From Halomonas denitrificans (GTDB lineage: Bacteria; Pseudomonadota; Gammaproteobacteria; Xanthomonadales; Wenzhouxiangellaceae), in the NCBI GenBank assembly GCA_019800895.1, contig JAHVKF010000002.1, positions 558,001-622,000 of the forward strand: a DNA stretch of 64,000 nt. The letters are read 5' to 3'. A model generated the notes under the pieces. The model was given only the letters and a program-made list of their open reading frames with translations. It ran no database searches and was not told where the DNA came from. This document shows positions 8,994 through 18,150 of this stretch, piece by piece. Position 1 is the stretch's first letter, and the number at the start of each line of letters is the position of its first letter. Both the position numbers and the translations under genes were made by a program.

Positions 8994-9158
8994 ACCTTGA
9001 CGGGGCTTACCTCGGTCGCCCGGGACCCGGTGAGTGCCGGAGTGCTCGACAACCACCGCAACGATCGCCGGGCTCCGGTTCGGGAGGCCGGAAGGACGCG
9101 ACACGGCGTTTTCATAGGCTGCGCCTAAGATGCGGCATCGGGCAACGGAGTGCGCGAC

Positions 9159-10475
9159 ATGAAGAGCGAATCAGCCAGGCGGATCGTGATCGTCGGCGGG
9201 GGATCGGGCGGATTGAAGCTGGCCACCCGCCTGGGCCACCGGTATCGTCGCGATCCGGAGGTCAAGGTGATCCTGGTCGACGGCACGCTGACCCACGTCT
9301 GGAAGCCCTTGCTGCATGAGATTGCCGCCGGCACGCTGGACATCCACGAAGACGAGTGCAACTACCTCGCGCACGCCCGACGACATCACTTCCGCTTCGT
9401 CTGGGGGCGGATGCAGGGCCTGGACAAGGAGCGGCGCACGATCCAGCTCGAACCGCTGGACGGCAACGGCGACGGCCAAACGGTGCCGTCGCGAGACCTC
9501 CCCTACGACGTTCTGGTGCTGGCCGTCGGCGGTATCAGCGACGATTTCGGCGTCCCGGGCGTGGCCGAACACTGCTACCGCCTCGACTCGGCCACCGAGG
9601 CCGAGCGCTTCCGGCGCAGCCTTCTGGAATCCTACCTGCGAGCCGGCCAGACGGAAGCGAGCCCCGCACCGGGCGACCTCGACGTTGCGATCGTCGGCGG
9701 TGGAGCCACCGGGGTCGAACTGGCCGCGGAGCTGGACAAGATGCGCCGCGAGCTCAACGAGTACGGCGCGGTCGGTATCGACACGGTCAAGGACACCCGG
9801 CTGACCCTCCTCGAGCGCGTTCCTCGGCTGCTGCCCGGGCTGCCGGAGGAGCTGGCCGAGAGCACCGAGAAGGAGCTGACCGAGCGCGGCATCGCGGTCC
9901 GAACCGGCGAAGCCGTGTCCGAAGTCACCGCCGAGGGCGTTCGAACGGAAGGCGGCGAAATGATTCCGGCCCGCTTCACGGTCTGGGCCGCAGGGATCCG
10001 CGGGCAGGCGTTTCTCGGCCATCTCGACGGGCTGGAGACCAACCGGCGCGACCAGGTCCTGGTCAAGCGCTCGCTCCAGGCCACGACCGACGCACGCATC
10101 TTCGCACTGGGCGACTGCGCGGCCTGTCCGCTCGACTCGGACGGGGGCGGGTTCGTCCCACCGCGGGCCCAGGCGGCGGACCAGCAGGCCAGGTTCCTGG
10201 CCACGCAGTTGCCGCGCTACCTGGCCGGAAAGACGCTAGAACACTATCGTTATCGCGACCGGGGGTCGCTGGTTTCCCTCGACGACACCGCCGTGGGCAC
10301 GCTGATGGGCGCGCTGATGGGCAACGTGAACTTCGAAGGCTGGGCCGCGCGGTTCAGCTACCGGATGCTGTACCGCTCGCATCAACGAGCGCTGCACGGC
10401 TCGTTCCGCGCGCTGATGCTGTGGGGCTCCGACCTGATCGGGCGTCGAACGCGTCCGAGGTTGAAGCTGCACTGA
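9159..10475 (+). CDS. ndh: Type II NADH:quinone oxidoreductase
   Basis: Single-subunit, non-proton-pumping NADH dehydrogenase that passes electrons from NADH through FAD to quinone at the inner face of the membrane. The FAD-binding GGGSGG is at about 13-18, followed by the family signature TLTHVWKPLLHEIAAGTLD. The second Rossmann motif is IVGGGATGVELAAEL (NADH site). ALGDCAACP and FVPPRAQAADQQA are the FAD/quinone-site signatures. The C-terminus (YRMLYRSHQRALHG ... RPRLKLH) is the same as I recall for E. coli Ndh, and has no membrane span. The ATG at 9159 is preferred over the GTG at 9150 because GGAG (9147-9150) is 8 nt before it. About 438 residues, the family's usual length. Confidence 0.93.
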   Translation: MKSESARRIVIVGGGSGGLKLATRLGHRYRRDPEVKVILVDGTLTHVWKPLLHEIAAGTLDIHEDECNYLAHARRHHFRFVWGRMQGLDKERRTIQLEPLDGNGDGQTVPSRDLPYDVLVLAVGGISDDFGVPGVAEHCYRLDSATEAERFRRSLLESYLRAGQTEASPAPGDLDVAIVGGGATGVELAAELDKMRRELNEYGAVGIDTVKDTRLTLLERVPRLLPGLPEELAESTEKELTERGIAVRTGEAVSEVTAEGVRTEGGEMIPARFTVWAAGIRGQAFLGHLDGLETNRRDQVLVKRSLQATTDARIFALGDCAACPLDSDGGGFVPPRAQAADQQARFLATQLPRYLAGKTLEHYRYRDRGSLVSLDDTAVGTLMGALMGNVNFEGWAARFSYRMLYRSHQRALHGSFRALMLWGSDLIGRRTRPRLKLH

Positions 10476-10589
10476 GCCGGAACCCCCGACCACCCTCGCC
10501 CGGGCGGCGGCGCGACCGACACCCCGCTTCACGAAGCGATCATCGCGACCCGTAGGCTGGGGGATCGCGATTACCCGAGGATTCACTAA

Positions 10590-11444
10590 ATGCCACGACG
10601 ATTCATGACCGGATCGAACACGAGTTCGCTTGTCCTGGCCCTGCTTGCGGGGCTGTTGCTGAGCGGCTGCGGCGACGGCGACGGCTACAACGAAAACGGC
10701 TACAAGGACGAAAGCGACTCGACGGAGTCGGCAGCGACGGAGAGCTCCGGCGGCATGAACGACATGGCCTCCGGCTACGCAACCGCCAGCGGGATGACGG
10801 ACGAGGCGCCTGCGCTGGCGTCCGACGATGTGGCATTCCTGTCGCGGCTCGGACTGATCCGCGGCCACCTGCACGCGGGACACGCGCTGTACATCAACGA
10901 CTACCGGGACATGGCCGCGACCCACATGAAGCACCCGCGCGACGAACTCTACGCCGGCCTGGAGCCGGCGATCGAGGCGCGCGGTTTCCAGCCTTTCGAC
11001 GACCGGCTGACGGTGCTGAAGGATGCGGTCGATTCCGGCGCCGACGGCGCAGAAGTGACCGAGGCCTGGCGCGAGATCGACGAGGCGATCGAGACGATCG
11101 AGCGCGGCGTGGATGCGAGCGCGGCCGACGAGCTTCGCGCGGTGGCGGACATGCTCGAGACCGCGGCCGAGGAGTACGCCGTGGGCGTGGTCGACGGCGT
11201 GGTCGCCAACGAACACGAGTACCAGGACGCCTGGGGATTCACGCAGATCGCGCTCGAGCGGGTCGGCCAGATTGCCGCCACCTCCGACGTCGAGCGCAGT
11301 GCGACGGCGCAAGCCGCCGTGGTGATCTCCAGCCTCGCCGACCTGTGGCCGGAGCTGGCACCGGTCGAAGTGCCGGGGGCGGAGGCCGACCGGATCGCCG
11401 GCGCGGCCGATCAGCTTCGCGCGCTGGCCGACGGGATGGGCTGA
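10590..11444 (+). CDS. Predicted lipoprotein of unknown function
   Basis: 284 residues with a clear lipoprotein signal: hydrophobic core followed by the lipobox LLSGC, so Cys27 would be lipidated. A low-complexity acidic/Ser/Gly linker follows (about 28-75). The mature domain is almost all alpha-helical and starts with LGLIRGHLHAGHALY ... AATHMKHPRDELY, which carries several conserved-looking histidines and acidic residues. I have a general impression of this family as uncharacterised proteobacterial proteins, perhaps distantly like imelysin-type helical domains; no function can be assigned. An ATG five codons inside (10605) is an alternative start. It stands alone between ndh and a convergent gene. 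Confidence 0.75.
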   Translation: MPRRFMTGSNTSSLVLALLAGLLLSGCGDGDGYNENGYKDESDSTESAATESSGGMNDMASGYATASGMTDEAPALASDDVAFLSRLGLIRGHLHAGHALYINDYRDMAATHMKHPRDELYAGLEPAIEARGFQPFDDRLTVLKDAVDSGADGAEVTEAWREIDEAIETIERGVDASAADELRAVADMLETAAEEYAVGVVDGVVANEHEYQDAWGFTQIALERVGQIAATSDVERSATAQAAVVISSLADLWPELAPVEVPGAEADRIAGAADQLRALADGMG

Positions 11445-11471
11445 CGCACCGGCACCGGCGACGACGGCGCC

Positions 11472-11494
11472 GGGACCCGTCCGGGGCCGGTCCC
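11472..11494. terminator. Hairpin between convergent genes
   Basis: GGGACC and GGTCCC flank an 11-nt GC-rich interior, located between the lipoprotein stop (11444) and the stop of the convergent flavodoxin-like gene (11496). There is no strong T-run. Confidence 0.35.
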
Positions 11495-11495
11495 G

Positions 11496-12245
11496 TCAAT
11501 TCCGGTAATCGGGGTTCTCGTAGCCGAATCGGCAGCCGGCGCGCCAGGCCTTGCGGTCGTTGCCGTGCGACGGCAGCCCGCCGGCATCGACCAGGAGCCG
11601 CGCCATGTGCATCAGGTTCCAGGTCATGAAGGTGGTGTTGCGCTGGGTGAAGTCGTTTTCGACCCCGCCGGAGTCCTCGTCGGCGTAGGACGGCCCCGGC
11701 CCGGCCTCGCCGATCCATCCGGCGTCGGCCTGCGGCGGGATCGTGTAGCCCAGGTGCTGCAAGGCGTAGAGGATGCCCATTCCGCAGTGCTTGATGCCGT
11801 CCTCGTTGCCGGTGATCACGCAGCCGCCGGTCCGGCCGTAGTAGATCGACTGGTTCCTGTCGTTGAGCTTGCCCGATTCGCTGTACAGCCGCTCGATCAG
11901 CGTGCGGCAGACCGACGAGACTTCGCCCAGCCAGATCGGCGTGCCGACGACCAGGATGTGTGCATCCATCACCCGTTCGCTCAATTCCGGCCAGTCGTCG
12001 CGGTCGAAGCCGTGCTCTCGCATGTCGGGCTGGACGCCGGGCGGCAGATGCAGGTCGGCGACCCGGACCAGCTCGGTGGTCACGCCGCAGGCGTCCATGA
12101 TCGATCGACTCACGGACATCAGCGCCTCCGTGTGGGAAAACTCGCGCGAGGGTTTCAGGCTGCAGTTGAGGAACAGCGCCTTGAGGTCGCTGAAGTCGTG
12201 GGGGCTGTCGTTGCACAGCGCTTGCTGCTTCTCGTTGAGGCTCAT
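11496..12245 (-). CDS. Flavodoxin-fold NAD(P)H-dependent FMN reductase-like protein
   Basis: 249 residues; AAGGAG sits 7 nt before the ATG, which fixes the start. The protein opens its fold with LKALFLNCSLKPSREFSHTE, the phosphate-binding strand-loop of flavodoxin-like reductases. The second signature is ILVVGTPIWLGEVSSVCRTLIERL and the third a GGCVITGNEDG segment near the isoalloxazine site. It would bind FMN and reduce quinones, flavins or azo-type substrates in the cytosol; the real substrate is not evident. It is followed on the same strand, 61 bp upstream in coordinate sense, by the antiporter gene, so the two may be one transcript (antiporter first). Confidence 0.85.
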   Translation of the reverse strand: MSLNEKQQALCNDSPHDFSDLKALFLNCSLKPSREFSHTEALMSVSRSIMDACGVTTELVRVADLHLPPGVQPDMREHGFDRDDWPELSERVMDAHILVVGTPIWLGEVSSVCRTLIERLYSESGKLNDRNQSIYYGRTGGCVITGNEDGIKHCGMGILYALQHLGYTIPPQADAGWIGEAGPGPSYADEDSGGVENDFTQRNTTFMTWNLMHMARLLVDAGGLPSHGNDRKAWRAGCRFGYENPDYRN

Positions 12246-12306
12246 GGTCGGACTCCTTCGATCAGGGGACGGATGGCAATGAGAGGTCCGCGGGTTCCTG
12301 CAGGGC

Positions 12307-13533
12307 TCACGATGCGTCCCGATGCGCCCGGCCGAAGCGGCGCGCCAGCGGCGCGGCGCTCACGCCGTGGGCCACGATGCTCAGCGCCACGGTCAGCGCG
12401 ATGGCGGCCAGCAGCGGCGCCTCGTTCGGCACGTCGGCGCGCTCCAGGATGATCAGGGCGAACAGCACGGAAGCCAGGCCGCGCGGCCCGAACCAACCCA
12501 GGAACGCGACCGTGGCCGGGTCGAGGCGCGTCCCGAGCAGGCTCAAGGCGATCGGCACCATGCGCATGGCGGTCAGCGCGAACAGGGCATAGACCGCACA
12601 CCACCAGGTCAAGTGCTCGGCGGCGGCCGGCAGCATCAGCGCGCCGACCAGGAAGAACGTTCCGAGCACCAGAATATGGGCCTCGGACTGCTGGAATTCG
12701 TAGGCGTAGCGGCACCGCTTGCCGAGCATCCGCGCCATGGCCAGGCCGCCGACGAAGGCGGCGAGGAAGCCGTTGCCGTGCAGGGTTTCAGCCAGCAGAA
12801 AAGCCGAGAGCGCGATCGTCAGCGCAGCGAGACCCTCTGCCCACTCGTCCATCCAACCGGCGTTCCAGGCGCGCTGGATCAGCCAGCCCCCACCGCCGCC
12901 GATCAGCGCCCCGGCCAGGGGACCGAACACCAGTTGCTGGGTGACGAAGCCGGCCCAGCCCGCGGCGCCCTGCTCGTTGGCGCCGGCGGCGAGTGCCGCG
13001 AACAGCAGCACCGCCGGCAGCGCCAGGCCGTCGTTGACGCCGCTTTCGGTGGTGATCGCGGCGCGAATGCGCGACGGCACGGCCTCGTTATCGATCACCG
13101 GCTGGCTGAGCGCCGCATCGGTCGGGGCCAGGATCGCCGCGAGCAGCGCGGCCTCCCAGATCGAGAGCGCGGGGAAAATAAATGCTGCGCCCAGGGTGCC
13201 CAGGGCGACGGCGAGCGGCAGGCCGACCAGCAGCATCCGGGCGGGGATCGAGCGGACCCGAGCGAGCGTCCCGAGATCGGTGGACGCCGCATCGGTGAAC
13301 AACACGAGCACAAGGGTGATCTCTGCAAGGAGAAACAGCGGCCCGTCGTGCAGGCCGTGGCCGGAGGCCGGGTCGGCGCCGAAATCGATCCAGTGCAGGC
13401 CGGCCGGTCCGAGCGCGAAGCCCAGGGCGGCGAACAGCAGCGGGCCGGTCAGCACCGTGCGGCCGAGCCGACGCGTGCACAGAGCGTAGGCGAGGAACGC
13501 GAGCGCAATCAGCAGCGCGATGCCGTGATTCAT
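12307..13533 (-). CDS. Cation:proton antiporter, CPA1-type
   Basis: 408 residues, almost entirely hydrophobic, with about 11-12 membrane segments and no cytoplasmic RCK/TrkA tail. Segments include a GPLLFAALGFALGPAGLHW opening, ILAPTDAALSQPVI (the A-P-T-D-A signature of Na+/H+ exchangers), TTESGVNDGLALPAVLL (ESGVNDG signature) and GWFGPRGLASVLFALI near the end. These signatures place it in the NhaP/CPA1 family that exchanges Na+ or K+ for H+ across the inner membrane. Located upstream of, and on the same strand as, the flavodoxin-like gene. Ion specificity cannot be read from the sequence. Confidence 0.9.
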   Translation of the reverse strand: MNHGIALLIALAFLAYALCTRRLGRTVLTGPLLFAALGFALGPAGLHWIDFGADPASGHGLHDGPLFLLAEITLVLVLFTDAASTDLGTLARVRSIPARMLLVGLPLAVALGTLGAAFIFPALSIWEAALLAAILAPTDAALSQPVIDNEAVPSRIRAAITTESGVNDGLALPAVLLFAALAAGANEQGAAGWAGFVTQQLVFGPLAGALIGGGGGWLIQRAWNAGWMDEWAEGLAALTIALSAFLLAETLHGNGFLAAFVGGLAMARMLGKRCRYAYEFQQSEAHILVLGTFFLVGALMLPAAAEHLTWWCAVYALFALTAMRMVPIALSLLGTRLDPATVAFLGWFGPRGLASVLFALIILERADVPNEAPLLAAIALTVALSIVAHGVSAAPLARRFGRAHRDAS

Positions 13534-13639
13534 GGAGGACCCGTGCCGGCTGGACCGGCTTCGAGTCTAGCCGTCGCGTCTGCCGGGCGCCACCGAGGCG
13601 GACGTCAGCGCACGAACACCGGAGGACGGCGGGCCGCGT

Positions 13640-14878
13640 TCAGCGGAGCCGGCCGGACCCGCGCTTCGTCCCGGCCATCGACGCTGCGGCAATCGGCTGG
13701 AACAGGCCGCGAAATGCGCCGGGCTCCCACCCGCCGAGCGCGGGCGACGGGTCGGTCACGCCGAGCCGCTGGACCAGCAGCTCCGCCAACACCTGGCGGT
13801 AGTCGGTGGTCACGCGCAGGTCCTGGCCGTCGGACAGGTCCGCCGGGTCCAGGCCGGGCCAGTCGCCGTAGACCTGGCCCCCGTTGACACCGCCGCCGGC
13901 CGCGAACATGACCCCGGCGTGGCCGTGATCGGTGCCCAGCGAGGCGTTTTCGCGCACCCGGCGGCCGAACTCGGTCATGACCACCACGGTGGTGCTGTTC
14001 CAGGCCTCGCCGATATCGTCTCGAAACGCCGCCAGCGATCCTGCCAGGTCGGCCAGCAGCGGGTCGATCTGATCGGCCTGGTCGTCGTGATGGTCCCAGC
14101 CGCCGCCGTTGATCGCCGCGACCTGCAGCCCCGCGTCGGCCTTGATCAACCGGGCGCAGTCGGCCAGCGCTCCGCCGAGCTGGCCCTGCGGATAACCCTC
14201 GCCCGGCGGCATCGCGGCCACGGGCACCAGCGCATCGGAGGCGTCGAACACGCCGTTGGCCGTTTCGGCCAGCAGCGGATCGGCGGCATACACGGCCTTC
14301 AGCGCCGACCGGTCGAGCGGGTTCAGCGCCACTTCGAACTCGTCGATCCGGCCGATTGCCAGGGCGTCGACGGGTCCGACCATGGACTGCGGCACCGCCT
14401 GGTCCAGCGCCACCGCGGCCAGCGGCAGGCTGGGCGCCAGTTCGGCGAGATAGCGTCCGATCCAGCCGTCGCCGGGCTTGAGCTCACCGGCGTCGATGCC
14501 CTGCTCCATGGTCGCCTGGGCCTCGAAGTGCGAGCGCTCGGCGGTCTGCAGTCCGGCGGCGTGGATCACCGCCAGGTCGCCGTCGTCGAACAGGTCCTTG
14601 AGGCCGCCGGCGGCCGGGTGGAGGCCGAAGAAGCCGTCGAGCGGGAGCGCGTCGGCTTCGGACACCGCCAGCGTCGGGCGGGCGTCGAAGTAGGCGCTCT
14701 CGCCCAGCGGGGGACAGACCGTGAGTCCGTCGGCACCGCCGCGCAGGTAGATGGCCACCAGCCGATCGCCGGCGCCCAGGTCCTTGACCGCCGCTCTCGC
14801 CCAGCGGGGCGCAAGCGCCACTCCGCCGGTCACGGCTGCGGCCTGAAGGAACGTGCGTCGTTTCATGTCCAGCGTCAT
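13640..14878 (-). CDS. Tat-exported DUF1501 protein
   Basis: 412 residues from the ATG at 14878, with GGAG 8 nt upstream. The N-terminus is a twin-arginine signal (KRRTFLQAAAVTGGVALA, cleavage after RWARA). The mature protein is a DUF1501 (sulfatase/alkaline phosphatase-like fold) domain: IYLRGGADGLTVCPP, MTEFGRRVRENASLGTDHGHAG, where the last stretch carries the metal-binding-type Asp/His residues. DUF1501 proteins are usually encoded with DUF1800 proteins, as here, 28 bp apart on the same strand with the DUF1800 gene first. The pair is often linked to export or handling of a cell-surface or storage product, but its biochemical role is not settled. Confidence 0.9.
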   Translation of the reverse strand: MTLDMKRRTFLQAAAVTGGVALAPRWARAAVKDLGAGDRLVAIYLRGGADGLTVCPPLGESAYFDARPTLAVSEADALPLDGFFGLHPAAGGLKDLFDDGDLAVIHAAGLQTAERSHFEAQATMEQGIDAGELKPGDGWIGRYLAELAPSLPLAAVALDQAVPQSMVGPVDALAIGRIDEFEVALNPLDRSALKAVYAADPLLAETANGVFDASDALVPVAAMPPGEGYPQGQLGGALADCARLIKADAGLQVAAINGGGWDHHDDQADQIDPLLADLAGSLAAFRDDIGEAWNSTTVVVMTEFGRRVRENASLGTDHGHAGVMFAAGGGVNGGQVYGDWPGLDPADLSDGQDLRVTTDYRQVLAELLVQRLGVTDPSPALGGWEPGAFRGLFQPIAAASMAGTKRGSGRLR

Positions 14879-14906
14879 GTCCAACTCTCCGGGGTCGGTC
14901 GTGCGC

Positions 14907-16277
14907 TCATCGCCACTGGGCCTCGGGCCCGGCCAGCAGCCAGGCCGCCATCGCCGGCGCGCGGTCATCGGCCGGCAGGCCGTTGGCGTAGCGGATCAGG
15001 ATGCGTCGCGTCCGGGCCGTCACGCCGGCCGGGCGCAAACCGTCGATCAACACCGTGGCCATGTCGCTGATCCTGTCCTGCTCGGCGGCCGCGCGGATCA
15101 GCGGCGACGCGTCGACCAGGCCGCGGGCCCACTCGTAGGCGGCGTTGAAGCGGACCAGGAACCCGGTGGTCGACTGCCAGTGTTCGCGGTCGTCGGGGTA
15201 GCCGTCGGGCGCCGGCCAGCCGAACGGGACCTGGCCCGACGCGGCCAGCGCGTTGTAGATGCGGCCGAGGATGTCGGTGCCGGGGTCGGGCTGCAGCCGG
15301 CGCAGCACACCGGCCGTGAACTCGTTCGGCCGCTTGAACTTCAAGGCCATGGTGTCGGCCACCTGCGGGTGCAGCAGCAGCGCGCGCATCGTGTCGACCA
15401 CCCGGCCGCCGGAGTCGCTGAAGGCCTGCGCCACATCGTCGATCACCGCCGGGTCGGGATCGTCGGCGACGAAGCGGCGCAGCAGCTTGGTCGCGATGAA
15501 GCGGGCGGTCGACGGGTGGTTGGCCAGCGTGCGCAGCACGTTGGTCCCCTGCGCTTCGCCGGAGCCGATCACCTCTTCGCCGAGGAAGGTCTTCGGCCCC
15601 GGATCGTGGGTGAATCCGTTGAACAGGAACTCGGCAGGCTGGCGGATCGTCCAGCCGGTGAAGACGCGAGCGAGCTCCTTGACGTCGTCCTCGGTGTAGC
15701 CGCCGTCGACGCCGAGCGTGTGCAGCTCCATCAGCTCGCGGGCGTAGTTCTCGTTGGGGCCGTCGGCGGTATTGTTGGCGTTGTCGAGGTATTCGAGCAT
15801 CGCCGGGCTTCGGGCACTGGACTGCAGCAGGTCCTCGAAGCGGGTCATCGCCAGCGGCCGGATCATGTCGCGGTCCTCGAGCGCCTTGTAGTAGCCGCCG
15901 ACGACATCGAGCGCAGGCACGTTGAAGTGGTCCGACCAGAACTCGACCATGCGCTCGTAGAGCTGGCGCGGGCTGAACGCCCGGCGGATCATCGTCGCGA
16001 TGACCAGGTCGCGCTGGGCGGCGCCGAAGTTCTCCTCGATGAAGATGTGGCGCGCGAGTTCCTCGGGGGTCATGGAGAGCGTCGGCAGCGCGTCGATCAA
16101 CAGCGCCTCGATCGGCCCGTCGTCGATCGCCTCGTGATCGAGCTGCCACTCGACGAAGCCCTCGTAGCCGAGCTGCTCGGCCACGTCGACGGTGCCGGAG
16201 TCGGCGCCGTAGGTGATGCGCTCGACCAGGCGGAGGATGCGCGCGCGCTCGGAGACGGGGTCCAGCACCGGAATCAT
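14907..16277 (-). CDS. DUF1800 protein
   Basis: 456 residues from the ATG at 16277, with GAGGAG upstream; the 166 codons upstream in the same frame are Arg/Pro/Gly-rich and not coding in appearance. It shows the standard DUF1800 layout: RITYGADSGTVDV near the N-terminus, FWSDHFNV, GNYKALEDRD-like helix, the NENYARELMELHTLGVDGGYTEDDV block and RVFTGWTI, PKTFLGEEV, then HPSTARFIATKLLRRFV and FGWPAPDGYPDD. No signal peptide is visible. First gene of the DUF1800-DUF1501 operon. Confidence 0.9.
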   Translation of the reverse strand: MIPVLDPVSERARILRLVERITYGADSGTVDVAEQLGYEGFVEWQLDHEAIDDGPIEALLIDALPTLSMTPEELARHIFIEENFGAAQRDLVIATMIRRAFSPRQLYERMVEFWSDHFNVPALDVVGGYYKALEDRDMIRPLAMTRFEDLLQSSARSPAMLEYLDNANNTADGPNENYARELMELHTLGVDGGYTEDDVKELARVFTGWTIRQPAEFLFNGFTHDPGPKTFLGEEVIGSGEAQGTNVLRTLANHPSTARFIATKLLRRFVADDPDPAVIDDVAQAFSDSGGRVVDTMRALLLHPQVADTMALKFKRPNEFTAGVLRRLQPDPGTDILGRIYNALAASGQVPFGWPAPDGYPDDREHWQSTTGFLVRFNAAYEWARGLVDASPLIRAAAEQDRISDMATVLIDGLRPAGVTARTRRILIRYANGLPADDRAPAMAAWLLAGPEAQWR

Positions 16278-16574
16278 GTCGGGTTCGCTCCTCTGCGGTG
16301 GCTCGTCGGGTGGCGCGGCCGGTCGCCGGTGGCGCAGCGCGGCCCCACTACCGGAATCAACGTCCACCCGGCCCGTCGGGTTGACACGGGGCGGCCGATT
16401 CGGTGGATTTCGTCCCCTGAACCCTACGCTTCCGGGGCTCCCCGTGCAACTTCGCGCCGCCCGTCCAGCGACGCGGATTGTTACACTTGAAACCAGTTTG
16501 GCGAGGGCATCACCGCTTTCGCTGCACCTCGTTCCGCGGCGCGGAGCGCATGAATTCTTCGAAGGAGAACGGCC
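16278..16574. other. Divergent intergenic region, no gene seen
   Basis: 297 bp between the DUF1800 start and the glutathionyl-hydroquinone reductase start. A TACACT at 16482-16487 could be a -10 for the rightward gene, but no matching -35 was found. Open frames running through it look like noise. Confidence 0.4.
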
Positions 16575-17555
16575 ATGGGCCTGCTGGTCGACGGCGAGTG
16601 GAAGGACAAGTGGTACGACACCGACGCCAACGGCGGCCGCTTCAAGCGCCAGGCATCGTCGTTCCGAAACTGGATCACCGCTGACGGTTCGGCCGGGCCG
16701 GGCGACGAGGGCGGCTTCGAGGCCGAGGCGGGTCGCTATCACCTGTACGTTGCCTACGCCTGTCCCTGGGCCCACCGCGCCCTGATCTTCCGCAAGCTCA
16801 AGGGCCTGGAGAACATGATCTCGCTATCCGTGGTCAACCCGCTGATGAAGGAGAACGGCTGGACCTTCGAGCCGGGCTACAAGGTGCAGCCGGATCCGAT
16901 CCACGGCGCGACCTTCCTGCACCAGGTCTACACGGCCGCCGACCCGGACTACACGGGCCGAGTCACGGTGCCGGTGATCTGGGACCGGAAGAAGGAAACG
17001 ATCGTCAACAACGAGTCGGCCGAGATCATCCGGATGCTGAACTCGGCCTTCGACGGGATCGGCGCGAAGGACGGCGACTTCTATCCCGAGGACCTGCGCG
17101 AAGAGATCGACGAGATCAACTCGACGGTCTACACGAACGTGAACAACGGCGTCTACAAGGCCGGCTTCGCGACCACCCAGGAGGCCTACGAGGAAGCGGT
17201 CATTCCGCTGTTCGAAACGCTGGACCTGCTGGAGAAGCGACTCGCCGAGCAGCGCTACCTGTGCGGCGACCGGATCACCGAAGCCGACTGGCGCCTGTTC
17301 ACCACACTGGTCCGCTTCGACCCGGTCTACGTCGGCCATTTCAAGTGCAACCTGCGGCGGATCGAGGACTATCCGAACCTGTCGAACTACGTGCGCGACC
17401 TCTACCAGGTGCCCGGCGTGTCCGAGACCTGCGAGTTCCACGCGATCAAGCTGCACTACTACGGCAGCCACGACATGATCAACCCACCGGGCGTGGTCCC
17501 GGTCGGACCGGCGCTGGACCACCACCGCCCGCACGACCGCGACCGCTTCGCCTGA
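16575..17555 (+). CDS. yqjG: Glutathionyl-hydroquinone reductase (GST Xi class)
   Basis: 326 residues with AAGGAGAA just before the ATG. The protein reduces glutathionyl-hydroquinones using glutathione through a catalytic cysteine. The signature YACPWAHR has Cys63 as nucleophile. Downstream are VTVPVIWDRKKETIVNNESAEIIR (thioredoxin-fold end, NNES glutathione contacts) and the C-terminal helical domain with YLCGDRITEADWRLFTTLVRFD. The tail (NPPGVVPVGP) is typical of the YqjG/ECM4 class, and length matches. Cytosolic; followed 25 bp later by a gamma-glutamylcyclotransferase-like gene, which would form a small glutathione-related unit. Confidence 0.93.
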   Translation: MGLLVDGEWKDKWYDTDANGGRFKRQASSFRNWITADGSAGPGDEGGFEAEAGRYHLYVAYACPWAHRALIFRKLKGLENMISLSVVNPLMKENGWTFEPGYKVQPDPIHGATFLHQVYTAADPDYTGRVTVPVIWDRKKETIVNNESAEIIRMLNSAFDGIGAKDGDFYPEDLREEIDEINSTVYTNVNNGVYKAGFATTQEAYEEAVIPLFETLDLLEKRLAEQRYLCGDRITEADWRLFTTLVRFDPVYVGHFKCNLRRIEDYPNLSNYVRDLYQVPGVSETCEFHAIKLHYYGSHDMINPPGVVPVGPALDHHRPHDRDRFA

Positions 17556-17580
17556 GGCCCGCCGGTCGCCGGCGTCCGCC

Positions 17581-18105
17581 GTGACCCCAAGCGGCACCTT
17601 CCTGTACTTCGCCTACGGCTCGAACCTGATGACGGCGAGACTGCTGGCGCGTTGCCCCTCGGCGCGCAAGGCGGGCAACGCGATCCTCCCCGGCCACCGC
17701 CTGGCCTGGCACAAGATCGGCAGCGACGGCACGGGCAAGTGCGACGTCGTACCCGCGGCACCGGCGATCGGCCGAGCCGCCGATCGGGTCCACGGCGTGG
17801 CCTGGCGCATCCGGCGTGCCGAACGTCCAGCGCTGGATTTCCACGAGGAACTGGGCACCGGCTACACGGCCGAAGCCGTGCGCATCCGCCTCAACGGCCG
17901 GACCCGGCATGCCCGGACCTATCGGGCGATTCCGATCGACCCCGACCTGCGGCCGCTGGACTGGTACAAGCGCTTCGTCGTGGCGGGTGCCCGCGAACAC
18001 GGGCTGCCCGATCACTGGATCGCCCGACTGGTCCGCACTCCCGCGATCACCGACGCCGACCTGCCCCGCCGCAACCGGAACCTGCGCGTTGGCAAGCGGG
18101 GCTGA
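17581..18105 (+). CDS. Gamma-glutamylcyclotransferase-like protein
   Basis: 174 residues from a GTG start 25 bp after yqjG. The N-terminus FLYFAYGSNL is the substrate-binding signature of the GGCT fold. PALDFHEELGTGY supplies the catalytic glutamate region, and RTRHARTYRAIPIDPDLRPLDWYKRFVVAGA is the C-terminal part. Members release 5-oxoproline from gamma-glutamyl peptides; several bacterial relatives have other or unknown substrates. Its position behind a glutathione-dependent reductase supports a link to glutathione turnover. Start assignment is reasonably firm since the fold begins at residue 7. Confidence 0.85.
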   Translation: MTPSGTFLYFAYGSNLMTARLLARCPSARKAGNAILPGHRLAWHKIGSDGTGKCDVVPAAPAIGRAADRVHGVAWRIRRAERPALDFHEELGTGYTAEAVRIRLNGRTRHARTYRAIPIDPDLRPLDWYKRFVVAGAREHGLPDHWIARLVRTPAITDADLPRRNRNLRVGKRG

Positions 18106-18150
18106 CCCTCCTCGAACCGGGTCACCCGGCCGCTCCGATCCGGAAACCGA

